Made by a program: the position numbers and the translations under genes. This document shows, one piece after another, positions 5,620-6,778 of a stretch of DNA of 6,778 nt; within the stretch, counting starts at the first letter, position 1, and each line of letters opens with the position of its first letter. The DNA is taken from the NCBI GenBank assembly GCA_047974615.1, contig JBKECM010000023.1, forward strand, positions 1 to 6,778, read 5' to 3'. A model generated the notes under the pieces. It saw nothing but the letters and a program-made list of their open reading frames with translations, had not been told where the DNA came from and did no database searches. The DNA is from JBKEBX01 sp047974615. GTDB lineage: Bacteria > Bacillota > Clostridia > Lachnospirales > CAMZNU01.

Positions 5620-6360
5620 ATGAAGGTTAAAAAAATATATAAAGGTGTTTTGGTAGCTACATTGGTGATATTTACAGTATCTTGTGGCACTAGTGTAAAA
5701 GCTGTTGATAATTCTAACATTAATGATAGCGAAAATTTAGTGAATGAAAATTTGAGTACGAATACTGTAGACAGCTCGGAATTTGTTAGTGCTATAGAGG
5801 GAGGAGAGATAGAAATGTCAGACACATTAAAAGTTATTGCTAATAGAAAAGCCATTAGAAGTTTTTTACCAGAGCAAATAACGGAAGAAGAACTTAATAT
5901 TGTTTTAATGGCAGGAAGTTCTGCTCCTATAGGTTTAGGTGAAAAAGCATATTATAAATTGACAGTTGTTCAAGATAAGGAGTTTATGAGTAGAATAAGT
6001 GATGCTACTGAGGAATTTTTTAACTATAATCCTTTAATGAGTGATCCAATGCATGGTGCTCCAACTTTAGTTATAATATCAACTATAAAAGATAGACACC
6101 CAGAGTTTGAAGGATTAGAAATTGCAAGTGCTGCCTGTATTGCAGATACAATGTTAATTGGTGCAACTGATTTAGGGTTAGGAAGTGTTTATATTTGTAA
6201 TTTTGTTGAGGGAATGCATTACAAACCAGAGCTTATTGAAGAATTAGGATTGGAGGAAGGGTATGTACCAGTAGCAGGTGTTTTAATTGGCTATCCTAAA
6301 ACACCTATAACATACGATGGCGAATTAACACAAAGTGTGGAAGTTAACTATATTAGATAA
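5620..6360 (+). CDS. Probable lipoprotein with a nitroreductase domain
   Basis: Read from ATG 5620 (GGAGG at 5611-5615), this is a 246-residue protein. Residues 1-22 form a signal peptide with an imperfect lipobox, TVSC (Cys22), followed by an Asn/Ser/Glu-rich linker to about residue 65. The nitroreductase domain fills the rest: NRKAIRSF (75-82), the SSAPIGLGEK segment, HGAPTLVIIS, an AACIADTMLIGATDLGLGS helix and LIGYPKT near the end. Such domains bind FMN and reduce substrates with NAD(P)H, which is odd for a protein predicted outside the membrane. An in-frame ATG at 5815 (Met66) has its own strong ribosome binding site and would give a cytosolic 181-residue enzyme. A further in-frame ATG at 5599 adds seven residues but has no site. 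The gene is the last of the run, starting 13 bases after the phosphoesterase stop, and is a diverged relative of the broken nitroreductase at 2091. Confidence 0.88.
   Translation: MKVKKIYKGVLVATLVIFTVSCGTSVKAVDNSNINDSENLVNENLSTNTVDSSEFVSAIEGGEIEMSDTLKVIANRKAIRSFLPEQITEEELNIVLMAGSSAPIGLGEKAYYKLTVVQDKEFMSRISDATEEFFNYNPLMSDPMHGAPTLVIISTIKDRHPEFEGLEIASAACIADTMLIGATDLGLGSVYICNFVEGMHYKPELIEELGLEEGYVPVAGVLIGYPKTPITYDGELTQSVEVNYIR
5799..5806 (+). promoter_or_regulatory. Internal ribosome binding site before Met66 of the lipoprotein nitroreductase
   Basis: GGGAGGAG lies 8 bases before the in-frame ATG at 5815, exactly at the boundary between linker and enzyme domain. It is as strong as any site in the operon. 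It may give a second, cytosolic product, or it may be left over from the fusion of a signal peptide to a soluble nitroreductase gene. Confidence 0.5.
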
Positions 6361-6536
6361 ATAATATTATGAAAATTAGATAACCAAAATTATAATTAAT
6401 ATAGAATTTTTATTCATACATTCATTATTTTATATGTGACTAAAGAAAATATCTTCTCTTAACAATGGAGTTGTTGCTAATGAGAAAAAGCATTTATTCT
6501 TTTCAAATTAAGTGGATTTATTTTCTGAACTTTTTG
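6361..6536. other. Non-coding spacer after the operon
   Basis: No supported gene is seen between the last stop codon and the terminator at 6537. The stretch is very AT-rich with only weak AT-only hairpin potential around 6385-6411. At 6434-6511 there is a frame of ATG, TGA and then 23 codons without a ribosome binding site. Its start weakly resembles the leader of the precursor peptide and is discussed as a low-confidence observation. Confidence 0.5.
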
Positions 6537-6587
6537 AGTAGTGATTTTATTTTTGTGAAAACCAAAATAAAATTGACTACTTTTTTT
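6537..6587 (+). terminator. Strong intrinsic terminator closing the operon
   Basis: AGTAGT (6537-6542) pairs with ACTACT (6576-6581), and ATTTTATTTT (6544-6553) pairs with AAAATAAAAT (6564-6573). They are separated by a small asymmetric internal loop, giving about 16 pairs with a 10-base apical loop. T residues run from 6581 to 6587. The stem lacks a matching T tract on the minus strand, so it acts on plus-strand transcripts, probably those of the peptide/sirtuin operon. Confidence 0.85.
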
Positions 6588-6628
6588 ATTTTAAACGTTG
6601 TAATTATTTGTTTTTATAAAATTAGACC

Positions 6629-6681
6629 ACCTCCTAGAGTTCTTTTGTAACTGTTGCAAAAGAATTTTAGGAGGTTTTTTT
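6629..6681 (+). promoter_or_regulatory. Terminator-like hairpin that hides the next gene's ribosome binding site
   Basis: ACCTCCTA (6629-6636) pairs with TAGGAGGT (6668-6675) and TTCTTTTG (6640-6647) pairs with CAAAAGAA (6657-6664). The three bases between on each side can form G-T and A-T pairs, so the stem is about 19 pairs with a 9-base loop. Seven T follow (6675-6681), then directly the ATG of the next gene at 6682. The AGGAGG (6669-6674) that should start this gene is wholly inside the 3' arm. The element can act as an intrinsic terminator, as a translational block, or both. A TATAAA at 6615-6620 could be a -10 box placing the RNA start at the foot of the hairpin, but no -35 was found. 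Confidence 0.7.
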
Positions 6682-6778
6682 ATGCAAGAAAACAATAAAT
6701 TAAAAATACATAAGGATAGTGAAATTTGGAACTATGATGGGAAAGTAGAATTTTCAAAAGAGTTAGTAGATTTCTTTG
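6682..6778 (+). CDS. Unrecognised protein, N-terminus only (partial)
   Basis: The reading frame is open from ATG 6682 to the right edge (32 full codons), beginning MQENNKLKIHKDSEIW. AGGAGG lies 7 bases upstream, ideal spacing but inside the hairpin at 6629-6675. The visible part is charged and hydrophilic, with no signal peptide or membrane segment. I do not recognise the family. It lies beyond the strong terminator and so is probably a separate transcription unit with its own RNA-based control. Confidence 0.7.
   Translation, partial: MQENNKLKIHKDSEIWNYDGKVEFSKELVDFF

Noticed and set aside
5589..5855. 88-codon minus-strand frame
   Set aside because: It lies antisense to the signal peptide and linker of the lipoprotein nitroreductase and has no initiation site.
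6465..6650. 61-codon plus-strand frame after the operon
   Set aside because: It crosses the strong terminator and ends in the regulatory hairpin; composition is what AT-rich spacer gives by chance.

Overview
The window is strongly AT-rich, uses AGGAGG-type ribosome binding sites and A/T-ending codons, and has tightly packed co-directional genes. Together with the protein families this points to a low-GC Firmicute, most likely of the class Clostridia. The genus cannot be told from the sequence alone.

Layout. At the left edge, on the minus strand, are the first codons of a probable HxlR-type regulator. It is transcribed away from everything else. A 165-base divergent intergenic region holds candidate promoters and several dyads. 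On the plus strand there follow: a 55-residue Cys-rich repeat peptide (198-365) that looks like a RiPP precursor; a hairpin terminator/attenuator; a radical SAM/SPASM peptide maturase (465-1514); a flavin reductase-like protein (1524-2060); a nitroreductase split by a frameshift in a run of nine T (2091-2671); a zinc-type macrodomain (2668-3444); a class M sirtuin (3395-4279); a metallophosphoesterase lipoprotein (4269-5606); and a probable lipoprotein with a nitroreductase domain (5620-6360). The genes from 465 to 6360 overlap or lie at most 30 bases apart, so they look like one transcription unit. A strong terminator follows at 6537-6587. A second hairpin then buries the ribosome binding site of a further gene that runs off the right edge.

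How it may work together. The peptide carries three Cys-Gly-Ala-Glu-Asp units. This is the Cys-X3-Asp spacing that thioether-forming SPASM enzymes use in ranthipeptides such as freyrasin, so the peptide and its maturase probably make a multiply cross-linked peptide. The downstream flavoenzymes (flavin reductase and two nitroreductases) and a regulator with an N-terminal Cys of the type that senses electrophiles suggest a redox or electrophile-stress setting. The macrodomain and sirtuin pair matches the known reversible protein ADP-ribosylation module (SirTM with a Zn-macrodomain), but the usual lipoyl-carrier partners (GcvH-L, LplA2) are absent here. A RiPP cassette joined to a SirTM/macrodomain pair, flavoenzymes and two surface lipoproteins is the most unusual thing in the window. 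Its joint function is inference. No transporter or leader peptidase is seen, so either the product stays inside the cell or export is encoded elsewhere.
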